A stretch of DNA of 64,000 bases from Thysanoteuthis rhombus (GCA_963457665.1 OY735227.1:42374242-42438241), one strand, 5' to 3'; shown: positions 34,515 through 46,473, counted from the stretch's first letter. Numbers and translations: made by a program. The notes: a model not told the origin generated them from the letters alone.

Positions 34515-34900
34515 ATGTAGATCAGTCAAACTATCGGTCAGTCCCAGATATCAACAGAAAATAGGAAAGGAGGAAGAGGTGTGATGTCAGTAATAGATGT
34601 GACGTCATTAAAAGGTATGACGTCATTAGATAAATGTTATTCCGATCATTTATTTCACCAGCTGCAAATGATGTCTTATTAGAATTTTTTTGTATTTAAA
34701 AAAAGCCAATAATGTTCCAAAAAACCCCTAAATGTCCATTTACGATTCCTATTGAAAATTAAACTTGCAGAATATTTCCATATCACAATATTTTACAAGC
34801 ATGAGAATCAATTGACTCAAAGAAAGGACTGCTTCCACCTACTCCTATTACTATCACAACTACCTCAGACGGTGAACTCATCGTTGAACTAAATACCCCA
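34515..34900 (+). mobile_element. Dispersed repeat family C, copy with TGACGTCA array
   Basis: The head carries TGATGTCA at 34582 and TGACGTCA at 34600 and 34618, exactly 18 bp apart. Then come 'aatgtccatttacgattcc', 'cagaatatttccatatcac', 'agcatgagaatcaattg' and 'acggtgaactcatcgttg'. The box is the consensus CRE bound by CREB/ATF-type bZIP factors. No protein is encoded. Confidence 0.75.
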
Positions 34901-35895
34901 TTGGCTTATTGTTATCTTTCCTGATTCAAAATGGCCACCGCTCCTGTTGCAGAGTTTGTGTTTTTTTTGGAGGGAGTTGATTTTTAGGGTTAATATTTTT
35001 ATTAGATTGAGATTAGGAATAGTATTTTACGGTTAATGTTTAGGGTTATAATCGTCTTTTCAAATTTAATTTTGCCATCAACACCAGCCACTCTACGACT
35101 GGTGCAGTGGCCATTTTGAAACAGAAAAGTTTATAATTGCTGCTCAATTTGTACAGCAGCTGACTTTCGAAGGTAAAGAAGATATGAGTTCAGGCCTTCT
35201 CTCGAACCTATTCCTTATTTACGATCCACAGTATCGATCAAGTCTTTGCAATGTAAAACAATTATAATACATTAGGATGAAAGAAATACTTTTTAAATTA
35301 TAAATAGCGTCTGGATCAGACTTTCCTGGTGCTCCGGGAAAGCTCAACATAGCTGTGTTCAACTATCAGATATTCCTGGAAAATCTGACTTAACATTATG
35401 GGATTTTTTTTCAGTTTGTATTTTTTTAAAATTGCATCTGATTTATTCATTTTCCCATTTTTTTTCATTTGTATTTGAGAATTCCTCTAATCTCAGACAC
35501 ATTACAGGCGCCCCACCCCTCCAGAACTTGGTCCCCAGGATGACTGCCTGTGTTGCAGATCCTGAATAGCGTCATGATAAATTTTTTCTTAATTCGTGGA
35601 TTTATGCATGGTGCACCTGAAAGGAAAATGCCTGGTCAACCTTTTTTTATTAAAATAACCTCTGCTGAGAATATTCAACAGTAATTGAAACTTGCATCAG
35701 AGTTTATTTAACAAATATTTATACTTCCAAAGTGCGGTCGTTGCTTTATTTCGAGCCTTTTTGCGGTAAATTCTTGAATTGAAAATCGCTCATGTAATTA
35801 TCTGAAATTAAAAAAAGAATTAAAAAGAAATTACTCCTGTTATTTGAACCATAAAAGAATTAAGAACTTGGTGGTGTCTAGCTCAAGTTCACAAG
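34901..35895. other. Unassigned DNA
   Basis: A TTAGGG-like patch ('tttagggttaat', 'gtttagggttataatc') lies at about 34983-35050, the first hint of the telomere-like tracts at 36.3 kb. No gene is recognised. Confidence 0.45.
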
Positions 35896-35899
35896 TATT

Positions 35900-36080
35900 T
35901 GGCATCCGGTGAGGATCGAGCTTACTATAATAATAATGTCCTGCAAGACTTACTTTCTAACCAATCTCTTTTAAAAGTTTAATGCACCCCGTGAATATAG
36001 AACTCACTAAAGCAGATTCGTACAGCTAGCTTACTAGCCATTGCCACACGGTGAGGCGCCCACCCTACAAAGTAATGCAT
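35900..36080 (-). mobile_element. tRNA-like SINE fragment, reverse orientation
   Basis: Read on the - strand, 'tggcaatggctagtaagc' resembles an A-box region and 'gtgagttctatattcac' a decayed B-box. The tail is unclear, so the assignment is tentative. Confidence 0.4.
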
Positions 36081-36294
36081 ATAGCAATTTACTCTTCTTT
36101 GTGAGGCACCTAAAGAGGATTGAGCCAACTTTAGAAGTAACGGCCTGTGAAACTAATTTACTCACCATTGTTCTATGAAGGGCAGTTGTTACCTCTTATG
36201 CGTTAGATTCAAAACATATGGATGACGCAAACTATTCTTTCAGTGGTAAAACTACCCCTGCGATAATGACAAGTTTGTTGCCTTCATTCGTTCT

Positions 36295-36440
36295 GCAATT
36301 CAGTTATACGATGCAAACTCTAAATCTAACCCCTTACACTAACACTAACCCCTAACATGAAACACAAACCCCCAAACAAACATTAAATATCAAACTAACA
36401 CTAACCTGAGACTGAACTCTAAACCGAGCCCAAAACACTA
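36295..36440. repeat. Telomere-like degenerate tract (C-rich strand)
   Basis: Degenerate 'aacccctaac' and 'cactaaccc' motifs repeat for about 150 bp. They resemble (CCCTAA)n but very few perfect units exist. Confidence 0.6.
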
Positions 36441-36589
36441 AATCTAAATGATATCTTAGTAAAATCGAATAGAATATAGTTTGGAAAAGTTTTTGAAAAT
36501 GAAACTTTTGAAAAATAGATTCATAGATAAGATTTAAAAACTGAAAAACTGGACACGATTGTTTGAAATAAATAAGATTAAACAAAAAG

Positions 36590-37445
36590 ATTATGGCTTA
36601 TGTTCGGTGTTTATGGTTTGAATTTAGGTTTAGTGTTTAGGGTTAGTGATACGTTTGCAGTTACATTACTCAGGGTTATTTTGTTATGATATGCAGCTTC
36701 AAAGTGTATTAATCAACCCTAACTTAACCTTAACCTAAACCTGCTAACTAACCGTAACCCCAAACCAACTTTGGCAAACTTAACACTAACCCTAACGTTA
36801 ACCTTAAACACTAAGCCTAAATACTAACCCAAACTACTAAAACAAAGCAATAAACTTCCAAGTTCGATTTGATAAGATAGTTTCAAATGTCCATAGTTTT
36901 TTGCTTTCAGCAATTTTTCTTCAGTAGTTTCAGGCAACAGTTAGCCATTTCTTCAATTTTTTTCCTACAAATCTAGCAACTTTTACTCATTCAGAAGTAG
37001 CCAGACTAAAAGTTTGTTTCGTGAGTTGTTGCAGTTATAAAGTCTCCGTGGATTATCTCTCTGGCCAAATTTCGGCATTTTGTTGAATATTACCTATTTG
37101 AAAAAAATTACTCATAAGATCTTTTTTTTCATAACTGCGACTTCAAAATATATAAACTAACCCTAACATAACCTTAAATCTAAACCAAACCTACCTATTA
37201 ACTGTATGTCTGAACCTACCTACTAACCATAACACCAAATCTACCGACTTTATCGAACTTATAATTGAAAATGACGTTATTTGAACATCGGTGAGAATAT
37301 AGCAACTTTTAGCCAATCAAAAATAACCAATTAAAAAATTATCTCTCAAATGGTTTAACGGTAGTGACAGCATTAGTATCTCTGTGGATTATCTCCCTTG
37401 CCAAATATAAGCATTGTGTTACCTATTCTAAATGATCGCCTGAGA
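36590..37445. repeat. Tandem duplication, each unit with a telomere-like tract
   Basis: Unit 1 (about 36680-37115) and unit 2 (about 37116-37445) share the order: 'cagcttcaaagtgtatt'/'cgacttcaaaatatata', then 'ccctaacttaacc'/'ccctaacataacc', then 'gtggattatctc' and 'ccaaat..aagcatt'. A G-rich-strand patch ('tttaggtttagtgtttagg') at 36620-36650 is inverted with respect to the C-rich patches around it. Unit 2 is about 100 bp shorter. Confidence 0.6.
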
Positions 37446-37451
37446 GTGATT

Positions 37452-38391
37452 TTGGAACACAGCAATCATGATGCTTTTACACAAAAAAAGAAACCCCAAA
37501 GACCTCAACAACTACAGGCCAATAAGCCCACTCAATTGCATATACAAACTTTTCACAAAAATCATCACCAACCGGATTATTGAAATACTAGATGAAAATC
37601 AACCACGGGAACAGGCTGGATTTAGAAGCTACTCGACTATGGACCATCTCCATTCAATAAATCATCTGAAAGAAAAAGCAGCAGAATACAAAATGACACT
37701 CGCTGTAGCATTTATAGACTTCAAGAAGGCATTTGGCTCAGTGGAAATCCATTTGGTCATGAGGGCCATCACTCTACAAGGTGTAGACTGCGTATACGTC
37801 AAAGTACTACGACATATATTCAATTACAGCAACTCCTTTCTCAGACTACATAAGGCCTCTGAGCCCTTTCAACTCCAAAAAGGAGTAAGACAAGGTGATA
37901 CCAGCTCACCCACACTCTTCACAGCCTGCCCCGAGATGATCTTCCGAGACCAGGACTGGGAGAATAGAGGAATCAAAATAGACAGCGAATATCTAAGCAA
38001 GCTGAGATTTGCAGACGACATCGTCCTTTTCGTAGAGAATCTACATGACCTTCAACTAATGCTGGATGAACTAAATGAAGAAAGAAAAGAGTTGGCCAAT
38101 ACATAAACTTCGGTAAAACAGAAATCATGTACAACGATCACATTGAGAATAAGGACATTACTGTCAAAATCGCAGATGCAAAACTGGAGGAAGTAGACCA
38201 CTTCATCTACCTAGGACAACGAATCTCCATGAAATCCACGAAAGAAGAGATCAAGCGAAAAATCGCCCTAGAATGGCAAGCCTTCGGCAGAGCAAGCTCA
38301 ACATTAAAAAACAAGTCGATTCCAATAATCCTGAAAAGAAGAGTATATAACCAATGCATCCTCCCAATAGTCGCTTATGGAACTGAAACAA
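37452..38391 (+). mobile_element. RTE-like LINE, longest copy, truncated at both ends
   Basis: It holds most of the reverse transcriptase domain but no endonuclease. The 5' side starts next to the tandem duplication and the 3' side stops at 'tatggaactgaaacaagg', without 3' UTR or (ATG)n tail. The loss of the 3' end means the copy was cut after insertion, by deletion or a later insertion. Confidence 0.85.
37468..38391 (+). pseudogene. Reverse transcriptase pseudogene of the RTE-like LINE
   Basis: The first frame (37468-38106, 212 codons) has the NYRPIS box at residues 15-20, FIDFKKAFG at 82-90, RQGDTSSP at 141-148 and FADD at 181-184, the fingers and palm motifs of non-LTR reverse transcriptases. 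The catalytic aspartates of motif A (D84) and FADD (D183-D184) remain, but the usual AFD is AFG here. A one-base shift near 38080-38090 moves the reading frame; the second frame (38127-38391) continues with YLGQ and 'RRVYNQCILPIVAYGTET'. The last 15 codons of that frame, after 38391, are not LINE. No endonuclease domain is present, so the remnant cannot be active. Confidence 0.87.
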
Positions 38392-39534
38392 GGATCTCAC
38401 ATCTTACCCTTGATAAACCATTCTGGATCGGGTGAAACTTTGTGTTTCCCACTGAATCGACGTTTCACTCGGTCGTACATCTTTTCAACGATGGAATTTG
38501 CTTGTTTATATGAGTTTCTTATTTTAATGTGAACCTCTCTCTTTTCCTTGAAATACTCGCAGGACATGATGGGTTCAGTTGCTGGAGAGATTCTTTATTT
38601 TCAAAAAAATGAATCCGGGGTAACTTCCATAAGAAACTTATATCTTGTGTGTGTACCCTGGGCTGCGATTGGTTACACGACCGGACGAATACAAATTTTG
38701 ATTGTTTTCAGCGTTGTCATGATGATGAGAAAATGCTGTTTCCTGTAATGGAATTTAGTGACGTCACACAAAGATACATAACTCTGTGAAATTGATGTAA
38801 ATAAAGTTTCAGTTGCAGCACTGTCTATTTATTTACTAGTTAACTCATGACGGACAACATTACGGCATATTTTGAAATATGAAGATACACATTGATTTTA
38901 TTGACGTAGATAATAGAGATTTGTATTGCAATGAGCTTGGAGAATAGCGTTCTGTTGACCACAAACAGTTTTTTTTTTCATTTTGTTCTAATTACTTTTA
39001 CTTATAATGATTTTACAAGAATATGCCCGTCAAAAATGACAGGCTTATTTACGTATGGACCAGCAACAAGGAGACTAAAGCTGTTTCACAAGGTAATTTA
39101 TTAAATGTTGTTTTAATGCATGATGATCAAACATGAAGCCCCAACAGTTTTTTATGACGGAATTTGCATCGTTATGTCATAGAAGGAAAGTAAATCAACC
39201 GATGAGGTCATCCCATTTGAGTGCAAATAAATAAGTAAATAAACAGAAATATAGCATACATGCTCATTATATGGTAAGATTATTCTTTAAATTCAGAATT
39301 TTTATTACGTCATTAGAACATGAAGGAAATTCTATTTTATTATGTCAGTTGAATCCCTTGGCGTAACAGAAGACATCTGCACGTAGCTAATTATCACATC
39401 ATATGCATACAAAAACCTCATTTAGTGTCTATAAAATAAACAAACTTGTCTCTACGTCTATAGCAAACAGATTACATAGATTTGAGGCCATAATTTGTAC
39501 ATATCGACCAGTTCAGGTGGTTGTCTCGAAGAAA
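38392..39534. other. Unassigned DNA
   Basis: A single TGACGTCA lies at 38760. 'tgcccgtcaaaaatgacagg' near 39029 has a diverged relative near 25337. No gene or RNA is recognised. Confidence 0.45.
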
Positions 39535-39572
39535 TTAAATTTAGAAAAACTGTAAATAGTCTTTTCCATCAT

Positions 39573-39633
<61 letters not shown>

Positions 39634-39634
39634 C

Positions 39635-39666
<32 letters not shown>

Positions 39667-39690
39667 CACACACATATATATATATATATA

Positions 39691-39767
<77 letters not shown>

Positions 39768-39852
39768 TCGCACGTTGACACATACTACCAATTTGACTTG
39801 AAATAAATTAGATAGAGAAGAAGGATCTAATATTCATTTGCTTGGTGCCTAA
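39535..39852 (+). mobile_element. Dispersed repeat family E with expanded (AT)n core
   Basis: The flanks 'gaaaaactgtaaatagtc' and 'gacacatactaccaatttg' ... 'gaaataaattagat' match the copy at 41140-41300. In this copy the short spacer of the other copy is replaced by about 190 bp of (AT)n with ACATAT interruptions (39575-39766). Confidence 0.72.
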
Positions 39853-39854
39853 AA

Positions 39855-40568
39855 TATTGGTTCTCAACCATTATTGTATGAAGGCACACAGAGGAACATA
39901 TATGACTTTCGCGGTACACCAGCTCTTTATTCTATAGAAATATGGATACGTGTCTTATTGTTTCATCAAATTCAACTACTGCCATAAAAAAATAAAAAAT
40001 AAAAAATAAATTTTCTTTGACGGGAAGTAATTTTCAAAAAAATGATTTGCTGAATATCTTTCCCAGGGTCAAATTTGAACATACAGAAAATGTCGCGGTG
40101 TTATGTTATGTGATTTTTGTAAAGTATAAAACACTTTCTTTTATTTACTTTCTTCTTCTCTCAGCTCGTTTCTAAACTTACCACTATTCTCCTGCCTAAA
40201 AAGTGGCTGTAAAAAGCTGCGATCCATGGCAATTGAGGTAAGCCAGGCACAAAAAATGAGTCCATTCTAAGAAATTAATCAGACAAAAAGGGTTCAGGAG
40301 TGAATAAACGAAACTTCAACATCATTATACTTATCACCCGTCCTTCCATCTATCTGTCGCTTAAATGGTTGAGAATTCACAGATGCCCGTGATGAAACCA
40401 ATAGATTGGCAATTCTGTGGTGGAAGCGGGATAGATCAACACCCTTACTGGACACGTTCAAGGCTTGAAATGTGTGCATGTTTGCTTATTTGGAAAAATC
40501 TACACGGCACACAAGGCGGATAATTGCGGTGTACTATTTTCCTGTGGTGCCCAGTTTGAGAACCACTG
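39855..40568. mobile_element. hAT-like non-autonomous element, about 714 bp
   Basis: The left end TATTGGTTCTCAACCATT and the right end, read on the other strand, CAGTGGTTCTCAAACTGG form inverted repeats of the hAT type. Sub-terminal parts also pair ('gcggtacacc' left, 'gcggtgtac' right). The interior has no transposase domain; the 61-codon - frame at 40294-40479 is not one. A matching 8-bp target duplication is not evident. It lies between family E copy 1 and an RTE fragment. Confidence 0.6.
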
Positions 40569-40597
40569 GGTTAGCAGTTTATGCTCTCCACTGTATC

Positions 40598-41050
40598 TTT
40601 TGGTAGAGCTATCTCAACCTTCAAGAACAAGAAAATTTCATGAAAAGTTCCGAAAAGAAGAGTATACAACCAATGCATCCCCTCAATAGTCACCTATGGA
40701 TGGAACATTACCAAAAGCTCAATCCTGAGAACCATGCAACATGCACTACAGAGAACCCTGTTTAACATCACACTGATATAACTCAAGACAGCACAGCATA
40801 CTAGAGAAGAAAACGAGGGTCTGATACCTCATAAAATCAGTTAAAAAACTCAAATGACAGTGGACTGGCTTCGTTGTAAGAATCTCAGATAATTGCTCGA
40901 CTTCTCCAGAGATCATACGTGACATTGTAGTCGGCAAAAATAGGATGGTGTGACGAACTAGGCAGGTTCAGAAAGTATTGGCTCTACTATGCCCATGATA
41001 GAATGGTCTGCCGAATCATGGAGAATCTATTTCTAACGACAGATGGTGAG

Positions 41051-41092
<42 letters not shown>

Positions 41093-41118
41093 ATGATGTT
41101 AATGATGATGATGGGCCA
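40598..41118 (+). mobile_element. RTE-like LINE, 3' fragment with (CTG)n(ATG)n tail
   Basis: 'gaagagtatacaaccaatgc', 'tagtcacctatgga', 'cagtggactggct', 'tattggctctactatgcc' trace the LINE end. The tail at about 41053-41115 is (CTG)8 then (ATG)n, with one TTA break. All frames are broken. Confidence 0.82.
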
Positions 41119-41139
41119 GAAATTAACGCCCTCCACCTT

Positions 41140-41300
41140 ATCTCTCGAAGAAACTCATTTTGGAAAAACTATAAATAGTTCTTAGCATCCTTATCTACCT
41201 ACACTCACACTTTAACACATACTGCCGATTCGACATGAAATAAATTTGATCGGCTTCAGTGAAGAAGAATCCAATATTCAATTCGTAAGTGTCTAAAACT
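41140..41300 (+). mobile_element. Dispersed repeat family E, copy without AT expansion
   Basis: 'ggaaaaactataaatagttc', 'ctacctacactcacac' and 'acacatactgccgattcgac' ... 'gaaataaatttgat' match 39535-39852 on both sides of its AT core. A reverse fragment ('ttaaatttatttcaagtcg') occurs at about 41607-41630. Confidence 0.68.
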
Positions 41301-41679
41301 ATAATTAAAGCGCGTTTTTCAAGCTAAAAACATCGCAATTGATGACAGGCGTGTTGATGGCCAAATCATCGGGAAATAAGTTGCTTTTTTGTTTTTCTTC
41401 ATTAGTTTTATACAAATTTGATTTGTTTCCTTACTGTCTTTTATAAATTGTTTCTTGGTTATCGTTGCACGAACAAACATACCGATCACTGTGGCCGAGT
41501 GTTCGCCCACGGTTCGGTAGGTCATGGTTCTATCCAACATCGTGCTACACTAAAGAATTGTTAAAAAAAAAAACTGTACTTAATACCTCCTCGCTTCACT
41601 GGAGCTGATTAAATTTATTTCAAGTCGAATTGGTTGCATGTGAGAAAGTATGACTGTGTCTACATAAGGATGCCAATGC

Positions 41680-42115
41680 CAAGAACTATCGCCAGCCTAA
41701 GGACTGGGATTTAAGAACATCTGCCCCGAGGTTAATTGGATACAACATTTCTCGTGTGATCACCGAAGTAAACCAACGCCAAGACTGGTAACTAGCTTGA
41801 TGGGTGGCCATTTGGGAATACCAGGTACCGTAAACAGAATTATCCATCGACACACTTGGTAAGCCGGAAGCAGGTCTTACTAACAATCGTCCATGTGTAT
41901 CTATGACACTCGGTGAGGGAAATACAGGAGAACAATTAACCATACAAAGAAGAAATATTTCCAGTACAAGCCTGTATCTGTAAATATTCGTGGTCGTCCT
42001 CAGGTGATAATTGGGTATTCTTGCAAATGCTAGCTGGGGAGGGTGTCCATCGTACAACGGCCGAAACGTTGTGTTCAAGAAATGAACCAAGATGAGGACA
42101 GCAAAACTATACATA
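41680..42115 (+). repeat. Family G copy
   Basis: It ends in 'gtacaacggccgaaacgttg' and 'aaccaagatgaggacagc', shared with 7690 and 52550. The - frame 41686-42120 (144 codons) crosses it and would begin in this conserved end; it has no known domain and is judged a repeat translation. Confidence 0.5.
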
Positions 42116-42434
42116 ATCATAATTCTTTATTTAAAAAATTCAGACAAAAAGTGTCCGCAGATATAATTTCTCATAATGAAAATATTGTAAGTGTTCATGT
42201 GTGAATGATATGTAAGTCAACAAACTAATGATGAAAAGGTGTTTATTCTACTCAACAAGCATTTATTTATCGACATAGTCATCTTCCTTGTCAAAGCACT
42301 TAATTCACAATAATCAAACCTTACATAACGAAACTGTCAGATCGAAACATAAGCTGATAACTAGGTGTCTGACAAAGACATTGATCCACCTTCGGATATA
42401 AATGTGTTTGTGAGTGTTATATAATATCTGTCCG

Positions 42435-42789
<355 letters not shown>

Positions 42790-42850
<61 letters not shown>
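42790..42850. repeat. (AT)n microsatellite
   Basis: About 60 bp of pure AT repeat. Confidence 0.96.
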
Positions 42851-42855
<5 letters not shown>

Positions 42856-43134
42856 GGTGTATATGATACAGAATGATTCCATACGTCAATGCTGAAAATG
42901 GATGTAGCTGTGGTTCTAAATGTACAACCTTGAATGTATAGCAATTATGGGAGAGTGGATGACTGATGCAATTTGCACTAATAAGGCATTGTCAAGAGAA
43001 ACCCCATTGCCTCACAAAATTCCACGCAGTACTCAGCTCGGTACCTAGATGACTAGCTAGATCATGTGATAATTTGATTTTAAATGAGTTTTTTTTTTTA
43101 GATCGGAAACGAAGGGCTGAAGAAAGTAGAACTG

Positions 43135-43535
43135 TACTTCTACCTAGGACGACGAATCTCCATGAAATCCCTGAATGCTTCCTCCTCGATAGTCACCTAT
43201 GGAGCTGAAAAATGAAACCAAACTTAAAAATGTTGACCCTCCGCCATCTAACATACACAGGAAGGATCATGCTCAACATCACATGGGGAAATCATCGGAG
43301 AGCGCAGAATACTAATATTATATGATCAATTATTATTAAAGAAAACTCGAGTCAGTGATTTCATAGAATCAATCAAAAATAAATGGCAATGGGCTAGCCA
43401 TGGTGTAAGAATATCAGACATCACTAGACATTTCGACTAGCATTCCCAGAGATCGACGCCTATGATGGAGAGGGCTGACGAATTTAGGGGAAAGTCCATG
43501 TCCAACAACGGGCGCTGAAAGGCAGACAGTAATGA
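43135..43535 (+). mobile_element. RTE-like LINE, 3' fragment with internal deletion
   Basis: 'tacctaggacgacgaatctcc' 'atgaaatccctgaatgc' is followed directly by 'ctcgatagtcacctatggag', skipping about 120 bp that other copies hold between these blocks. The end 'gtccatgtccaacaacgg' is present but the (ATG)n tail is not recognisable. Confidence 0.8.
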
Positions 43536-43675
43536 ACTACAACATCATCGGGATAGATTGTGACACAAGGTCAGTTTAAGGGGAGGCCCAACGATCGTAC
43601 ACGCTTGTAGTGCATGCAGTAGCTGGTCACCCATCCAAGTACTGCGCCAATTTACGTTTAAACGAATAAATCATG

Positions 43676-43680
43676 AAGAG

Positions 43681-43729
<49 letters not shown>

Positions 43730-44305
43730 AAAGAAAGGCACAGAGACAGAGAGAAAGAGAGATACACAGAGGAAGAGAGAGAATAAGAGGAAGATATACA
43801 AATATACAGATAGGAAAATACAGATGAAAAGAGTAAAAGTGAAAGAAAGAGATACAAGGAGAAAGAGAGAGATACAAAGAAAGAGTGTATGAATAGTAAA
43901 GAATGACAGAGAGAGGGAAAGAGAGAGATACGAGTTGAAAGAGAGAGACGCCGAGAGAAAGACAAAAAAAAGAGAGATAGAGAGAATGATATAGAAAGAG
44001 AGAAAAATAATGATATACACAGAGAGAAAGATACAGAGGGAGAATGAGAAAGGGGAAGATAAAGATACCAAGAGAAAAAGAGAGATACTAAATGAACAAG
44101 AGGGATACACAGAAAGAAAGATACAGATGGAGAGAGAGAGAGAGAGAGGTTTACGAGGATGAAGAGAAAGAGAAACGAAAAGAGAGATATACAGAAAGAT
44201 ACAGGGCGAGAGAGAAAGGGATAGAGCAAGATAGACAGATAAAGATACACAGAGAAAAAGGACACACAGAGAGGGAGGAAAAGAAAGAGGGAGAGACAGA
44301 TTTCG
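43676..44305. repeat. Purine tract of GATA, GAGA and GATACA-type units
   Basis: (GATA)n at 43680-43700 passes into (GA)n and then about 550 bp of irregular 'agagagatacagagagaaag'-like sequence. Long - frames are leucine/serine-rich translations of the tract. Confidence 0.88.
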
Positions 44306-45650
44306 GCCAATGAACCATAATTCAGTAAATTACCAAATTTTTATGAGGCAGAGAAAGAATTTATTCTCAAGAGTAATTATAGAGGATGTTTTGTGTGTAT
44401 GCAAGTAAAGGTTTTATGCGATTTTGCCGGCGAGTGTACATACATGTAATACCAACGTATCAATTTATACGTGTATCTGAGTATGTGAGAGAGAGAGAGT
44501 TGGAGTGAGAGAAGATGCGTGAGAATCAGCTTCAACTTAACATATGTACTAATGTTCGTACGTGTCTGTGCGTGTATATGTACGAAGGTGGATGTGTAAG
44601 TCTATCACCTGACGCGCAGGTGTCAGCTAAATTCTGATCGGAAGTTTCCATTATATGATGTTCGAACCAAGTGTATAACATTTGCTGAATTAAGTATATT
44701 GATAAGAAAGAATTTTAAGACACAAACACACACGCCCATATGCATAATAAGATATAACGTAAAAACACAGGTGTGTATTTGTAGTGGATATTTATTTAAA
44801 AAAAACTTTCGATATAGAAACAGAGACAATATTGAATATTGAATATAAATCAATATAGATATACATAGTTACAAATTTAAATCTGTTTCGTGTGAAACAC
44901 TCATTCTGCCTGAATTTATGCTCATTTACATCTAATATTTTATCCATACATATATTCATTGTACCTGTCATAGTGGAGAGGTACTCAAAAAGCTACTATA
45001 GGAGATTCTTGAGGAGTGTCGTGAGTGTGAGCCTTACTTTGCCTCACAATCTTAAACTTGTTTCATAGTTACCTAAGCGCTGAACACGCAAATATACATA
45101 TACGCTTGAAAAAAAAACCTAATATGGTTCAATCCACCTTTTCATGTAAACGTGATAACAAACTTGAGAAAAATCTTTTTTTAATTCGAACATTTTCAAG
45201 AATGGTAACATCTTACATAAAATATTACATAAAGATTCTCTCAAAGATAGCTATCCGAGCAAAAATAACATAACTAAGATAATTAAAAAAAACATTGCAA
45301 TAAATCAATCATGAAAGGACAAGAGAAGAATAAGAATATACCAAGTTTCAGATATATTAATGATTTCTCCATCAAACAGAGTTTTAATCAAGCAAGTGTA
45401 CTAGATAAAGCTACAGTAAACATCCTGAATTTCCAGTTTGTAACTAATAGCTGTAACAGTTTCCAAAAATGGCTAAAGTTAGCTAAACTTTATAGCTAAA
45501 AAATTTTTTTTTAAATGCATACACTAAGACTCCTGAACTAATCATTGATACGAATCGCACTCTCACTTAAATTTAAAATTACTACTTGTTTGTTTTTATT
45601 TCATTTATTCTATTTATCTATTATTTTTTTTTTTTGATGACCAGATTTTC
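44306..45650. other. Unassigned AT-rich DNA
   Basis: No gene or repeat family is recognised; several 60-75-codon frames lack domains. Confidence 0.45.
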
Positions 45651-45654
45651 AGGT

Positions 45655-45800
45655 GAAGCATCCTCACTTTCCTCTTTCTTCTGCTACTACTACCACGGCA
45701 AGTAATGCCATACTACTACTTCATTTAGAATACCTACAAAAGCGGAAATACGGATGTAAGGATGGTGGACATATCGTTGAACTTAAGGTTCTTGTTTAAA
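45655..45800 (+). mobile_element. Dispersed repeat family C, 3' part
   Basis: 'cttctgctactactaccacgg' and 'gatggtggacatatcgttg', 'aacttaaggttcttg' match the family C 3' end. An insertion of about 45 bp separates the two parts. Confidence 0.6.
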
Positions 45801-45939
45801 AAAGAAAGCGAAAAATAATAATGGAAATGAAATATTACTCCTGGTTTAATTAAGCAACTTACAGAATCGATTTAGATAGACAGAACCAGACGGCAGAAAA
45901 CAAATCGTCATCCAGACGTGAATTGATCTGTATTGAAAA

Positions 45940-46442
45940 CAGATCTGGTTAGTCACTCAATAGAAACTCTCATGAAACCATCATCTTTTGGTAGCATGAC
46001 GATTTGGGAGTCATCAGTTTGTTTTTTTTAAATTGGAAAAAGGGGTGATCAATAACATGGAACCTAACCTTGAAACAGACCCGTAAATTGAGAACCATGC
46101 AACGTGCACATGAAAGAATCATGCTGGGCCTCACATGGAGAGACCACAAAACAGCACAGTACATCCAAGAAAAGACAAGAGTCCAGGACATCATAGAATC
46201 CATTAAAAATCTCAAATAGTGGTGGGCTGGCCATGTTGCAAGAATGGCAGACAACCGATAGACATTACGACTCACGACATGGATCCCCCGAGATCACATG
46301 TGCAACCGAGGCTGGCAGAATATAAGATGAAGAGACGAGCTAGACAAGTTCAGGAAGTACTGGCTCCGCGACGCCCATGATAGAGAAGTGTGGTAAATCC
46401 AGGGAAGGTCTATGTCCAGTCCAACGACGGACGTTAAAAGAC

Positions 46443-46473
<31 letters not shown>

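Noticed and set aside
38760..38767. Promoter assigned to an isolated TGACGTCA box
   Set aside because: A single 8-bp match is expected by chance at this scale, and no gene start is nearby. Only the spaced arrays in family C were kept.
41686..42120. 144-codon - frame as a secreted or membrane protein gene
   Set aside because: It starts in the conserved end of family G and has no known domain; the hydrophobic start is from repeat sequence.
43627..44310. 227-codon leucine/serine-rich - frame resembling a membrane protein
   Set aside because: It is the translation of the complement of a GA-rich tract; hydrophobicity comes from CTC/TCT codons.
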